64,000 nucleotides of DNA from Clostridium_AW malenominatum (GCF_039521365.1 NZ_BAAACF010000001.1:1674001-1738000); one strand, 5' to 3'; numbered from the stretch's first letter, positions 32,635 to 41,867 are shown. Notes: a model not told the origin generated them from the letters alone. Made by a program: numbers and translations.

Positions 32635-33738
32635 TTATATGATACTTTTTTGCCTGGATATATTAAGCAATATTCCCATGGCTGTCATATTTAAAACCAG
32701 GGAAGATCCTCCGGAACTTATAAAAGGCAAAGGTACCCCTGTTACAGGTATGGAACCTGTAACAACTGCAATATTTATAAGGGCTTGAATTGCTATAACC
32801 GAGGTAATACCCGTAGCTACTAACGTCCCATAAACATCTTTTGCTCTTACGGCAGTTACAATTCCTCTCCATACAAATAAGATAAATAGAACTACTACAA
32901 AGGTACACCCTATTAAGCCTAACTCTTCTCCTAAAACAGCAAAAATGAAATCATTGTGAGGTTCTGGTATGTAATAGCACTTTTGCCTTGATTGCCCAAT
33001 ACCTACGCCCCATATTCCTCCTGATCCTAAAGCTAAAAAAGACTGTATAAGTTGATACCCTGTTTTTAAAGGATCTACCCAAGGATTTCTATAGGAAAAA
33101 AATCGAGCTCTTCTGAAAGGAACCAATAGTATAGCTGCCATACCTGCCACTATTACGGGCATTACCACTACAAGTAAATGATGAAACTTTGCCCCTCCTA
33201 CAAATAATATAAAGAAGGTTACTCCCATAACCACAATGGTTATACTTAAGTTTTTTTCAGCATATATTAATCCAGCATAAAAAAGTCCCACCATTAGACA
33301 AGGTATTACACCTTTCATAAAGCTTTCTATTTTATCCCCTTTTGCCTCAATAATCTTTGCCAAATACATAACCACAGCATATTTTGCTACTTCCGAAGGC
33401 TGAAAGGTTGCTGGTCCTAAGGGAATCCATCTTCTTGCACCATTTCTTTCAGGAAAAGCAAAAACTACCAACAATAATATAGTTGTAACTATCATAATTA
33501 ATCCCGTATATCTTTTATATTTATGATAATCAATGTTTATAGTCGCTATCATAGAGGCGACCCCTATTATTGCCCAAGCCCCTTGCCTCTTTAGAAAATG
33601 CATATCATCGGAATATTTATAAAAAGCAAAATATGAACTAGCACTATAAACCATTACTACACCAATGGCTAGCAAAAGCATAATAATGCAAAATAGAAAA
33701 AAATCTATGCTTCCCATCTTTTTTTGGAGTCTTCTCAT
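32635..33738 (-). CDS. ftsW: FtsW/SpoVE peptidoglycan polymerase (SEDS)
   Basis: 367 residues from the ATG at 33738 with GGAGGG upstream. Ten-helix SEDS glycosyltransferase that polymerises lipid II with a class B PBP (here SpoVD/PBP2, encoded upstream). Seen: GARRWIPLGPATFQPSEVAK (about 102-121), the catalytic-loop Asp in RNPWVDPLKTGYQLIQS, PEPHNDFIFAVLGEELG and GVPLPFISSGGSSL. SpoVE, FtsW and RodA cannot be told apart by sequence alone here; position at the end of the mur cluster suits FtsW/SpoVE. mraY lies just upstream. Confidence 0.93.
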   Translation of the reverse strand: MRRLQKKMGSIDFFLFCIIMLLLAIGVVMVYSASSYFAFYKYSDDMHFLKRQGAWAIIGVASMIATINIDYHKYKRYTGLIMIVTTILLLVVFAFPERNGARRWIPLGPATFQPSEVAKYAVVMYLAKIIEAKGDKIESFMKGVIPCLMVGLFYAGLIYAEKNLSITIVVMGVTFFILFVGGAKFHHLLVVVMPVIVAGMAAILLVPFRRARFFSYRNPWVDPLKTGYQLIQSFLALGSGGIWGVGIGQSRQKCYYIPEPHNDFIFAVLGEELGLIGCTFVVVLFILFVWRGIVTAVRAKDVYGTLVATGITSVIAIQALINIAVVTGSIPVTGVPLPFISSGGSSLVLNMTAMGILLNISRQKSII

Positions 33739-33761
33739 AATACCCTCCTCTTCTCTAATTA

Positions 33762-34718
33762 CTAAAAGGATAAAAATGCTATCATACACAAAACAACTGT
33801 AATAATTGAAAATACCGATACAACCTTAGTTTCGTGCCATCCACTTAATTCAAAGTGATGATGTAATGGACTCATCTTAAATATTCTTTTTCCTGTAAGC
33901 TTAAAATATGCTACTTGAATAATAACTGACAAAGTCTCCATTACGTATATTCCACCAACTATTACTATAAGCAAAGGTAGTTTTAATATCATAGCTACCG
34001 CCGCAACAGCTCCTCCTAAGGCTAAAGATCCTGTGTCTCCCATAAAAACCTGAGCTGGGAAGGCATTGTATCTTAAAAATCCTAGTAGTGCACCTGCAAT
34101 TACAGAACAAAATACGGATAAAGTATAGTATCCCATATTATAGCTTATAATAATAAAGAATGTCATTACTAATATAGTAATTGAAGTAGCAAGTCCATCA
34201 AGGCCATCTGTTAAGTTTACTGCATTAGTAGTAGCGGTAAAATAAACTATAATAAATGGTATATAATAATATCCTAAATTAAAACTTTTTCCTGTAAAAG
34301 GCAATATTATAGATGTTCCTATTTCTGGATTATTGGCTGCATAGTATCCAAAGCCATAAGAAACAATCAGCAGCAATAACATTTTTTGATAGGCTCTTAA
34401 TCCTAAATTTTTCTTATGTACTATCTTTAAGAAATCATCTATAAAGCCTATAAAGCCATAGGCTAAAAAGGCATATAAGGCAAACATTGCTTCATCGCTA
34501 GGCTTTCTTACTAAAATTATCATAGAAACCATAGAAGATATTATAAATATAATCCCTCCCATAGTAGGCGTTCCTGCTTTTTTTTGATGACTTTCCGGCC
34601 CCTCTTCTCTAATACTTTGACCAAATTTTAGTTTATGGAGTATTGGAATTAAAATTGGACCTCCAACTATTGAAAAAAAGAATGCTACAAGTACTGAATA
34701 CACTATTTTACTATTCAT
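33762..34718 (-). CDS. mraY: Phospho-N-acetylmuramoyl-pentapeptide transferase
   Basis: 318 residues, ten membrane helices. Transfers phospho-MurNAc-pentapeptide from UDP to undecaprenyl phosphate, making lipid I. Seen: KAGTPTMGGIIF, GFIDDFLKIVHKKNLGL (catalytic Asp pair), NLTDGLDGLA, MGDTGSLALGG and MSPLHHHFELSGW. The strong AAGGAGGTGA site lies 29 bases before this ATG, with a small hairpin (34728-34743) and a 4-codon TTG mini-ORF between; only a weak site is near the ATG. See findings. Confidence 0.96.
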   Translation of the reverse strand: MNSKIVYSVLVAFFFSIVGGPILIPILHKLKFGQSIREEGPESHQKKAGTPTMGGIIFIISSMVSMIILVRKPSDEAMFALYAFLAYGFIGFIDDFLKIVHKKNLGLRAYQKMLLLLIVSYGFGYYAANNPEIGTSIILPFTGKSFNLGYYYIPFIIVYFTATTNAVNLTDGLDGLATSITILVMTFFIIISYNMGYYTLSVFCSVIAGALLGFLRYNAFPAQVFMGDTGSLALGGAVAAVAMILKLPLLIVIVGGIYVMETLSVIIQVAYFKLTGKRIFKMSPLHHHFELSGWHETKVVSVFSIITVVLCMIAFLSF

Positions 34719-34727
34719 TGCAATAAT

Positions 34728-34757
34728 GCTCTAATTCCAGAGCAAAGTCACCTCCTT
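34728..34757 (-). promoter_or_regulatory. Displaced Shine-Dalgarno, mini-ORF and hairpin before mraY
   Basis: AAGGAGGTGA at 34748-34757, then TTG-CTC-TGG-AAT-TAG (a possible 4-residue leader) and a hairpin GCTCT-GGAATT-AGAGC at 34728-34743, 9 bases before the mraY ATG. The hairpin would loop out 16 bases and shorten the effective distance. Confidence 0.45.
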
Positions 34758-36111
34758 AAGCTTTTTTACTCTTTAGTATCTCTATTATTTCTTCAAATTT
34801 CATTGCTCTTGATGCTTTAAATAATAATACATCACCGAAACTAATATCAGTTTCTAAAAACTCTGCCACTTCTTCTCTACTATTAAAACTTTTAAATTCA
34901 TGATTGAAACCCTCTTCATAAGCATTGTTATATTCTCCTAAAGCAATCAACAAATCTACACCTTTTTCCTTAGCATACTTCCCCACTTCTTTATGGGCAT
35001 TATAAGACTCTTCTCCTAACTCTTTCATAGTACCTAAAACAGCTATCTTCCTTTTCCCATTAATATTTATCAAAACATCTATAGCTGCCTTCATAGAATC
35101 TGGACTAGCGTTATAACAATCATTTACAATGGTATAACTTTCTTTTTTTATTATATCAAGCCTCATACCCGTGCCCTTTAAGTTCCTAAATCCCTCTTTA
35201 ATTTCTTTCAGACTCATACCTAGTTCTATCCCACAAGCTATACTAAGAAGTCCATTGGAGACATTATGTTTTCCCGGAAGGTTAATTTCAAAAACTTCCT
35301 CCAACACCTTAAAAGAAACCTTATCTTCCTGTAAATGGATTTCACTTGGAAAATAATCCCCCTTGTTTTCCATTCCTACTTTTATAACTTTAAACCCTTC
35401 TCTAGTTATACCCTTTAATAAATCATTATCCCCATTTATGATAAGTATGTTATTTTTGTTGAAAAAATTCGTAATTTCCATCTTAGCCTTTAGAATATTT
35501 TCTCTAGTTTTAAGATTTTCAATATGAGAAATACCTACATTGGTTATAAGTGCTATATCCGGCCTCGCCGCTTTTGCCATCCTATGTATTTCTTCCAAAT
35601 TATTCATGCCCATTTCTAAAACTGCTACATCATAACTATTATCTAATTTAAATATCATCAAAGGCAGTCCTATTTCATTATTAAAATTACCCTCTGTTTT
35701 AAATACTTTATATTTGGCACTTAAAGCCGCGGCGGTTAAATCCTTTGTTGAGGTTTTCCCTGTAGAGCCCGTAACACCTACAATTTTGATATTTAGCATG
35801 CTTCTATAGAATTCTGCTAAATCCAATAAGGCTTTTCTACAATTCTCAACTTTTATTATAGAAGTATGTTTTTGTAATTTTTCCTCACAAAACAAAACCT
35901 CATCTATAATACATAAAGCTGCTCCTTTTTCGCTAGCCATTTCTACATAGCAATTGCCATTAAAGTTATCTCCCTTTAAGGCAAAAAATATATTTCCTTT
36001 TTCTATATTGCGTGTATCCGTTGATACTCCACTAAAATTTACGTCTTTACCTCTAGTAATTAATTCTCCACTAAGAGCTTTAATTATTTCATCTAATTTT
36101 AATAGTTCCAA
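34756..36111 (-). CDS. murF: UDP-MurNAc-tripeptide--D-Ala-D-Ala ligase
   Basis: 451 residues from the TTG at 36111, with AAGGGG 7 bases upstream; the longer frame runs into murE. Adds D-Ala-D-Ala to UDP-MurNAc-tripeptide in the cytosol. Seen: GVSTDTRNIEKGNIFFALKG (about 25-44), ATP-binding GVTGSTGKTSTKDL (about 109-122), EMGMNNLEEI and NDCYNASPDSMKAA. Overlaps no neighbour after start correction; 34 bases after murE. Confidence 0.95.
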   Translation of the reverse strand: MELLKLDEIIKALSGELITRGKDVNFSGVSTDTRNIEKGNIFFALKGDNFNGNCYVEMASEKGAALCIIDEVLFCEEKLQKHTSIIKVENCRKALLDLAEFYRSMLNIKIVGVTGSTGKTSTKDLTAAALSAKYKVFKTEGNFNNEIGLPLMIFKLDNSYDVAVLEMGMNNLEEIHRMAKAARPDIALITNVGISHIENLKTRENILKAKMEITNFFNKNNILIINGDNDLLKGITREGFKVIKVGMENKGDYFPSEIHLQEDKVSFKVLEEVFEINLPGKHNVSNGLLSIACGIELGMSLKEIKEGFRNLKGTGMRLDIIKKESYTIVNDCYNASPDSMKAAIDVLININGKRKIAVLGTMKELGEESYNAHKEVGKYAKEKGVDLLIALGEYNNAYEEGFNHEFKSFNSREEVAEFLETDISFGDVLLFKASRAMKFEEIIEILKSKKA

Positions 36112-36145
36112 ATGAAAGACCCCTTCCCTTTTAATAAAGTGAAAC

Positions 36146-37603
36146 TTAGTTTGCATAAAGCTCCTCAATAATTTCTTTAACAACTTCTCTTTCATCAAAA
36201 TGTATAGTTTTATCTTTTAATATTTGATAATCTTCATGCCCTTTTCCAGCCAATACTATAACATCGCCTTCTCTAGCCATGCCCATGGCTGTTTTTATAG
36301 CTTCTCTTCTATTTTCTACAACAATATAATTATCCTTTTTTATACCCTTTAAAATATCTTCAATTATCATTAAAGGCTCTTCTGTTCTTGGATTATCTGA
36401 AGTTATTATAGCAACATCGCTTAATTCCGTTCCTATATTACCCATAATAGGTCTTTTAGTTTTATCTCTGTCTCCTCCGCAGCCAAATATACTAATTAAT
36501 CTTCCCTTAGTAAATTCTCTGGCAGTTTTCAAAATATTATCTAATCCATCTGGAGTATGAGCATAGTCAACAATTACATCATAACCTAAATTATAGTTTT
36601 TTGTTACTATTTCGCATCTTCCAGGCACCCCTGACAAATTTTCTAATCCATTTTTTACTGCATTGAGACTTATACCTTCATTTAAACAAGCAAGCATTGC
36701 ACCCAATGCATTAGAAATATTGTATCTACCTGGTATATGAATATCTATTTCTTCTTTTTCATCCTTATAGTCTACAGAAAACTTTATCCCCCTTGAATGC
36801 ATTTTAATATTATAAGCTTTTAAGTTCGAATCTTCCATTGTCGAATAAGTTAAGCTTTCATTAGCTATATCTTTCAACAATTTTTTTCCATATTCATCAT
36901 CTGTATTTATTATTGATTTTTTACTATTTTGGAACAAAATAAACTTAGCTTCATAATAATTGTCAAAAGTCTTGTGAAAATCCAAATGGTCTTGAGTTAA
37001 ATTAGTAAAAATACCTTCTTCAAATTCTATTCCATAAACTCTATCTAAGTATAAGGAGTGAGATGATACCTCCATCACACAATACTGAACTCCTTCATCT
37101 ACCATATCTTTAAAAAGCTTGTGCATTTCTAAAGATTCAGGAGTAGTTCTTTCAGCAGGTATTCTTTTGTCTCCTATGTAATTTGATATAGTTCCAAGCA
37201 GACCAACTTTATAGCCAGCTTCTTCTAGTATGGACTTTATCATAAAAGTTGAGGTAGTTTTACCATTAGTTCCTGTGACTCCAATTATCTTCAACTGTTC
37301 CTTGGGATTATTAAAATAATTAGAAGAAAGAATAGCTAAGGCCCTTCTTCCATTTTGAACCTTTAAAAGTGTATAATCTCCATCTATTTCCTCAATATCC
37401 TTACTACAAATTATTATTTTTGCTCCCTTCTCGATGGCCGATTTAATATATCTATGACCGTCGGTACTATAACCCTCGATAGCTATAAATAGACTACCCT
37501 TCTCTACATTCTTAGAATTATAATGTATATCTAAAACTTCTTTATTTATATCTCCTTTTATTAGCTCATAATCAATACCTTTTAATACTTCTCTTAATTT
37601 CAT
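36146..37603 (-). CDS. murE: UDP-MurNAc-tripeptide synthetase (meso-DAP-adding)
   Basis: 485 residues from the ATG at 37603 (AGAGGTG upstream). Seen: GVTGTNGKTTSTFMIKS (about 108-124), the carbamylated-Lys region YYEAKFILF, and SDNPRTEEP (about 400-408). The DNPR motif is the recognition signature for meso-diaminopimelate, matching the dapF gene in the window. A second family block, GAKIIICSKDIEE, lies at about 69-81. Confidence 0.96.
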   Translation of the reverse strand: MKLREVLKGIDYELIKGDINKEVLDIHYNSKNVEKGSLFIAIEGYSTDGHRYIKSAIEKGAKIIICSKDIEEIDGDYTLLKVQNGRRALAILSSNYFNNPKEQLKIIGVTGTNGKTTSTFMIKSILEEAGYKVGLLGTISNYIGDKRIPAERTTPESLEMHKLFKDMVDEGVQYCVMEVSSHSLYLDRVYGIEFEEGIFTNLTQDHLDFHKTFDNYYEAKFILFQNSKKSIINTDDEYGKKLLKDIANESLTYSTMEDSNLKAYNIKMHSRGIKFSVDYKDEKEEIDIHIPGRYNISNALGAMLACLNEGISLNAVKNGLENLSGVPGRCEIVTKNYNLGYDVIVDYAHTPDGLDNILKTAREFTKGRLISIFGCGGDRDKTKRPIMGNIGTELSDVAIITSDNPRTEEPLMIIEDILKGIKKDNYIVVENRREAIKTAMGMAREGDVIVLAGKGHEDYQILKDKTIHFDEREVVKEIIEELYAN

Positions 37604-37645
37604 TATTTCACCTCTAAACAACTATTAAATTAACTTTACAGTACA

Positions 37646-37673
37646 ACAGTGAACGGAAGTACCCGTTCACTGT
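37646..37673 (-). other. Hairpin between spoVD and murE
   Basis: 11-bp perfect arms ACAGTGAACGG/CCGTTCACTGT around a short loop. On neither strand is there a T tract, so it is not a standard terminator. It may protect mRNA, attenuate, or be a protein site between the PBP and mur genes. Confidence 0.5.
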
Positions 37674-37677
37674 AATA

Positions 37678-39870
37678 TTACTCAATTACTTCTTCTAATT
37701 TTAAGTGTATTGTAGTTCCTTTTGTTACTTCTTTTCCTTCAGCTATACTTTGGTGGTAAATTAATCCATAGCCATTGTACTGGAGCTTTAATCCTAAATT
37801 ATTAATAATTTGAGAAGCTCTTTCTAAACCATAACCTGTAAGACTTGGAACTACTACTACTTTATTATAATTATCAGCGGCTCCCGTGTAAAGTAATATT
37901 TTACTTCCCTCTTTTACAGTATATCCAGGTTTTGGATTTATATCCACTATATATTCTCCTGCAGTATCAACTTTATAATCTAATCCATTTTCCTTTAAAA
38001 TCTTTAATCCTTCAGCTTTTTTCAATCCTCTTACTTCAGGAATTATTATATTCTTTTTCAAACTTTCTGCTACTTCTTCCAAGGATGCATCACTTTTTAA
38101 AGATAAATAGTTAAAAATATCATTGAATATTTGCTGTCCTACTGGAGCTGCAATTTGCCCTCCATAATAATTTGATGGATCTGGTTCATCTATGGATACA
38201 AAAAGAGAAATTAATGGATTATCAGCTGGAGCCATCCCCGCAAAGGATGATATATATTTACCTGATGCATATTTTCCTCCAATTGGCTTCTGAGCTGTTC
38301 CCGTCTTTCCTCCAATTCTATATCCTTCAATAAAAGCTTTCTTACTTCCTCCTTCAGTAACTACTTTTTCCAAGTACATTCTCAAGGTTTTAGAAGTTTC
38401 TTCGCTAATTATTTGTTTTTCTCCATAATTATCAAACTCTTTATCTACTACATATTTATTTGTATTTTCATCATATCTAAGCACCTCTTTTAACAAATGC
38501 GGTCTTATCCACTTTCCACCATTTACTGCTGCATTAAATGCCGCCATATATTGTATAGTAGATACGGTATTTGCCTGTCCAAAAGATATGGTAGCAAGAT
38601 CAATTTCTGCCATTGAAGCTGCCTTCTTCACTATTCCTTTAGCTTCTCCAGGTAAATCTATACCTGTACCTTGACCAAAACCATACTTGCTTATGTAAGA
38701 AGCTAGTCTATCTTTTCCAAGCCTTCTTCCAAGTTCTGCAAATCCAACGTTACATGAGTTTTTTAAAATATCCACAAGACTTTGAGAGCCATGTCCTCCA
38801 TTATACCAATTCCAACACTTAATAGTGTTTTTGCCAATAGTGGTGCTACCATTACAATGAAACACTTCATTTTCTGGAGATATTTTTTCATCCAATGCTG
38901 CAGCCATAGTAAAAACTTTAAATATAGATCCTGGCTCAAAGGTATCATTAACCGCTCTATTTCTCCAAGCGGCTTGTAGATCATCACCTGATTTCCCTTC
39001 TATCCAAGGAGAATTAGGGTCATAATCTGGCTTATTAACCATAGCTAATATTTCTCCATTATTAGGATTTGTGACAATTATAGTAACTGCCTTAGCTTTA
39101 TTATCTTTTAGAGCCTGATCCGCAGCTTTCTCTGCAAAATGTTGAATCATTTCATCTATAGTTAAAACAACATCTTTGCCATCTTGTGGCTGGGTAAACT
39201 CTGAAATTACATAAGGAAGTTCGCTAGTCCTAGTACTATCCATTTCGGCTATTCTATTTCCTGGTTCTCCAGAAAGTATTTTATTATAAAACATCTCTAT
39301 TCCAGTCAATCCATCTCCATCTGAATTAGTATGTCCCAATACATGAGTTAAAAAATTATTATTCGGATAGTATCTTTTAGTGTCTGCAGAAACTAATACT
39401 CCTCTAATGTCTAATTCCCTAATTTTATCCGCCATAGGTTTTTCTATTCTTCTTTTAAGTGTAGCAGAACCATAGGGAAGCCCACTAGGAAACTTCTTAT
39501 TTATTATTTTAACTACGTCATCTGTACTCATTTCTAATACTTCTGAAAGTTTAGAGGCCACCTGTTCTACAGAAAGTTTTTTGCTTTCCATTGTTTGTCT
39601 TAAGGTATTTAAGTCTAAGTCAATTCTATAGACATTTGCGCTTATAGCTAATTCATTTTTATTTCTATCTAAAATTCTTCCTCTTTTTGCAGCTATTTTA
39701 ACTTCACTGGTCCATTGATTTATTGCTAGTTTCTTGTATTCCTTACCTTTATATATCATCAAAAAGGCAAGTCTACCGATTAGAGCTATAAATAAAAACG
39801 TTAATCCCAACAATATCAGAAACATTCTCTTTTTTACTTTAACCCTATCCCTGTATACTTTTTTGTCCAA
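37678..39870 (-). CDS. spoVD: Class B penicillin-binding protein with PASTA domains (SpoVD/PBP2)
   Basis: 730 residues. N-terminal membrane helix (about 15-38), a PBP dimerisation domain (KRGRILDRNKNELA, about 62-75), a transpeptidase domain with SIFK (about 315), SCN in LKNSCNVGFAELG and KTGTAQKP, and two C-terminal PASTA repeats (about 600-730). Cross-links the septal or spore-cortex wall together with the SEDS partner. SpoVD and the vegetative division PBP are hard to separate in clostridia; no second class B gene is in this cluster, so it may serve both roles. 27 bases after ftsL. Confidence 0.93.
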   Translation of the reverse strand: MDKKVYRDRVKVKKRMFLILLGLTFLFIALIGRLAFLMIYKGKEYKKLAINQWTSEVKIAAKRGRILDRNKNELAISANVYRIDLDLNTLRQTMESKKLSVEQVASKLSEVLEMSTDDVVKIINKKFPSGLPYGSATLKRRIEKPMADKIRELDIRGVLVSADTKRYYPNNNFLTHVLGHTNSDGDGLTGIEMFYNKILSGEPGNRIAEMDSTRTSELPYVISEFTQPQDGKDVVLTIDEMIQHFAEKAADQALKDNKAKAVTIIVTNPNNGEILAMVNKPDYDPNSPWIEGKSGDDLQAAWRNRAVNDTFEPGSIFKVFTMAAALDEKISPENEVFHCNGSTTIGKNTIKCWNWYNGGHGSQSLVDILKNSCNVGFAELGRRLGKDRLASYISKYGFGQGTGIDLPGEAKGIVKKAASMAEIDLATISFGQANTVSTIQYMAAFNAAVNGGKWIRPHLLKEVLRYDENTNKYVVDKEFDNYGEKQIISEETSKTLRMYLEKVVTEGGSKKAFIEGYRIGGKTGTAQKPIGGKYASGKYISSFAGMAPADNPLISLFVSIDEPDPSNYYGGQIAAPVGQQIFNDIFNYLSLKSDASLEEVAESLKKNIIIPEVRGLKKAEGLKILKENGLDYKVDTAGEYIVDINPKPGYTVKEGSKILLYTGAADNYNKVVVVPSLTGYGLERASQIINNLGLKLQYNGYGLIYHQSIAEGKEVTKGTTIHLKLEEVIE

Positions 39871-39897
39871 AACTATACCTCCGTTAAAAATCCTTGC

Positions 39898-40332
39898 TTA
39901 TTTCTTTATTACTTCCTTTGACATATCAACGTACATTACATCAGCTTTTGTTGGTCTAATCATTTTTAACTTAGTGGTTGCTATATTTTCAATAAATTTT
40001 AAATTATTGTATTTAGCAAGTTCTAATTTCAAACTTTCATTATCCTTATTTATATTACTTATTTCTCTATTTAGTGTATTTAATTGTCTTTGCATAGTAT
40101 ATATTTGAGAATATCTTCCCACAACAGCAACTCCAACTACGAATATCAATGCTATATTTCTCATGATCTTTAGTTTACCTTTTAATTTTTTATCTCTTTC
40201 TTCTTTTAAAGCCTTCCTATCAATGGAAACCTTCTCTTTTTTCTCCTCGTCTTCCCTAGGATGAACATTAGGAGCAAGTACAGCAGTGCCGTTTATGTAG
40301 TTATTTTTTTCAGTTATTATCACTTTATTCAC
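39898..40332 (-). CDS. ftsL: FtsL-like septum protein
   Basis: 144 residues: a basic cytoplasmic part (about 25-52), one membrane helix (57-74) and an extracytoplasmic leucine-zipper coiled coil (about 77-110) ending in NNLKFIENIATTKLKMIRPTK-like sequence, typical of FtsL/DivIC. Partner of FtsQ in activating septal wall synthesis. Recognised by topology and by position between rsmH and the PBP gene rather than by strong sequence identity. Confidence 0.88.
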   Translation of the reverse strand: MNKVIITEKNNYINGTAVLAPNVHPREDEEKKEKVSIDRKALKEERDKKLKGKLKIMRNIALIFVVGVAVVGRYSQIYTMQRQLNTLNREISNINKDNESLKLELAKYNNLKFIENIATTKLKMIRPTKADVMYVDMSKEVIKK

Positions 40333-40357
40333 TCCCCTTTTTAATTAGAACAATTAA

Positions 40358-41290
40358 TTATAGTTTTTCTCCTACTCTAAGTTTTGCACTTCTACTTCTT
40401 GGATTAATTTCTACCTCTTCCTTTGATGGTTCTATAGGTTTCCTAGTTATTGTTTTAATTTCTGGCAACTTCCCGCAGGCACATATTGGAAAATCCGGAG
40501 GACATTTGCAAGGATTTTCTAAATCCCTATATTTGTTTTTTATAATTCTATCCTCTAAAGAATGGAAGGTTATTATGGCTATTCGTCCATTCTTATTTAA
40601 ATGTTTAACACTATCCTCCACTGCTTTGTTTAATATTTCAAGCTCCCCATTTACCTCTATCCTTATTGCTTGGAAAGTTCTTTTAGCTGGGTGAGGTCCC
40701 TCTCTCCTAAACTTTGCAGGAATAGCTTCTTTTATAATTTCCGATAACTCTCCTGTAGTGCTTATCTCTTTAACTTCTCTTCTTTCTACAATGAATTTAG
40801 CTATTCTCTTGGCAAAATTCTCTTCACCGTAATCTCTAATTATTCTTTCCAAATCCCTTTCAGCGTAATTGTTTACAACATAGTGAGCTGTTAAATCTCT
40901 TCTTCTATCCATTCTCATATCTAGTGAAGCATCCTTCATATAGCTAAATCCTCTATCTCCTGTATCTAACTGATAAGAGGAAACTCCTAAGTCCATTAAA
41001 ACACCGTCTACTTTAGGTATTTCTAATTCATTTAGTATTGAATCTATGTTATGAAAATTGTTATGTACATATATAACATTATCATAGTCTTTAAGTCTAT
41101 TCTGTGCTGCTTTTAATGCATCCTCATCTTGATCTATGCCAATTAAAGTTCCTTTATTTGATAACCTTCTTAATATTTCACTAGAGTGACCTGCACCACC
41201 TAAAGTACAGTCTACATAAATACCATCTTCTTTTATATTTAATCCTTCCAAACATTCATTTAGTAATACTGATACATGTTTAAATTCCAT
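40358..41290 (-). CDS. rsmH: 16S rRNA (cytosine1402-N4)-methyltransferase
   Basis: 310 residues. Seen: HVSVLLNECLEGLN at the start, SAM motif VDCTLGGAGHSSEIL (about 23-37), DLGVSSYQLDTGDRGFSY, HPAKRTFQAIRIEVNGEL and FHSLEDRIIKN. N4-methylates C1402 in the decoding centre. Conserved second gene of the mraZ cluster, 13 bases after mraZ. Confidence 0.97.
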   Translation of the reverse strand: MEFKHVSVLLNECLEGLNIKEDGIYVDCTLGGAGHSSEILRRLSNKGTLIGIDQDEDALKAAQNRLKDYDNVIYVHNNFHNIDSILNELEIPKVDGVLMDLGVSSYQLDTGDRGFSYMKDASLDMRMDRRRDLTAHYVVNNYAERDLERIIRDYGEENFAKRIAKFIVERREVKEISTTGELSEIIKEAIPAKFRREGPHPAKRTFQAIRIEVNGELEILNKAVEDSVKHLNKNGRIAIITFHSLEDRIIKNKYRDLENPCKCPPDFPICACGKLPEIKTITRKPIEPSKEEVEINPRSRSAKLRVGEKL

Positions 41291-41303
41291 ATAAACTACT
41301 CCT

Positions 41304-41732
41304 TTAAATTCCTAGTTCGCTCATCTTTTCTGCAATTTCATCAAAATCGACGTTTGATTCATTGTAATCTTCCCATTTTTCTTTGCTCCATATTTCTATT
41401 CTATTCAATACTCCTATACTTACTATTTCCTTTTCTATATTTGCATATTCTAAAAGATTTTGTGGTATTAGTGCTCGGCCCTGTTTATCTAGAATTATTT
41501 CATTTGCACCTGAAAAGAAAAACCTAGAAAAAGCTCTGGCATCTTTACTCGTTAATGGAAGCTTTTTTAGCTTTTCTTCTAAAACACTCCATTCTGCCAT
41601 AGGGTATATATAAAGACATCCATCTAATCCTTTTGTTAAGATGAATTTATCTCCTAAGTCATCCCTAAACTTAGAGGGAATTATTATTCTGTTTTTTGGA
41701 TCAATTCCATGAACATATTCCCCTATAAACAT
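41304..41732 (-). CDS. mraZ: MraZ transcriptional regulator
   Basis: 142 residues from the ATG at 41732 (AGAGGTG upstream). Two SpoVT/AbrB-like halves: MFIGEYVHGIDPKNRIIIPSKFRDDL (N-terminal part of 1-50) and IILDKQGRALIPQNLLEYA (about 78-96). MraZ forms ring oligomers and represses its own division/cell-wall operon by binding phased repeats; three such boxes lie at 41759-41783. First gene of the cluster. Confidence 0.96.
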   Translation of the reverse strand: MFIGEYVHGIDPKNRIIIPSKFRDDLGDKFILTKGLDGCLYIYPMAEWSVLEEKLKKLPLTSKDARAFSRFFFSGANEIILDKQGRALIPQNLLEYANIEKEIVSIGVLNRIEIWSKEKWEDYNESNVDFDEIAEKMSELGI

Positions 41733-41758
41733 TTCGCACCTCTTTAATCTATTTCGCT

Positions 41759-41783
41759 CCACTTTGACCCACTTTAAACCACT
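41759..41783 (-). promoter_or_regulatory. MraZ operator: three AGTGG boxes at 10-bp spacing
   Basis: AGTGG occurs three times in a row with exactly 10 bp period on the minus strand (41779-41783, 41769-41773, 41759-41763) just downstream of the -10 element. Known MraZ sites in other bacteria are direct repeats of a similar TGG-containing pentamer with 5-bp spacers, so this is very likely the autoregulatory operator. Confidence 0.85.
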
Positions 41784-41809
41784 ATATGTACAATTCTATA
41801 ATAAACCAA
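41781..41809 (-). promoter_or_regulatory. Promoter of the mraZ division/cell-wall operon
   Basis: Minus strand TTGGTT (41804-41809), 17-bp spacer, TATAGT (41781-41786). The -10 overlaps the first MraZ box, so bound MraZ would block RNA polymerase. Confidence 0.65.
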
Positions 41810-41838
41810 AAATTCCTTCTTTTAAAGAGGTTTTTAAT

Positions 41839-41867
41839 AAATATTTAATCAAATATTTAATCAAATA
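41839..41867 (-). repeat. 12-bp AT-rich tandem repeat
   Basis: The unit AAATATTTAATC (plus-strand sense) occurs twice in tandem plus 5 bases of a third copy, about 30 bp upstream of the mraZ -35. Could act as an UP-like or bent DNA element; may also be chance in AT-rich DNA. Confidence 0.6.

Noticed and set aside
32663..32908. Minus-strand frame overlapping ftsW
   Set aside because: Out-of-frame shadow within ftsW, with no ribosome binding site and no recognisable sequence.
37646..37673. Terminator between spoVD and murE
   Set aside because: Good stem but no T tract on either strand; kept only as an unexplained hairpin.
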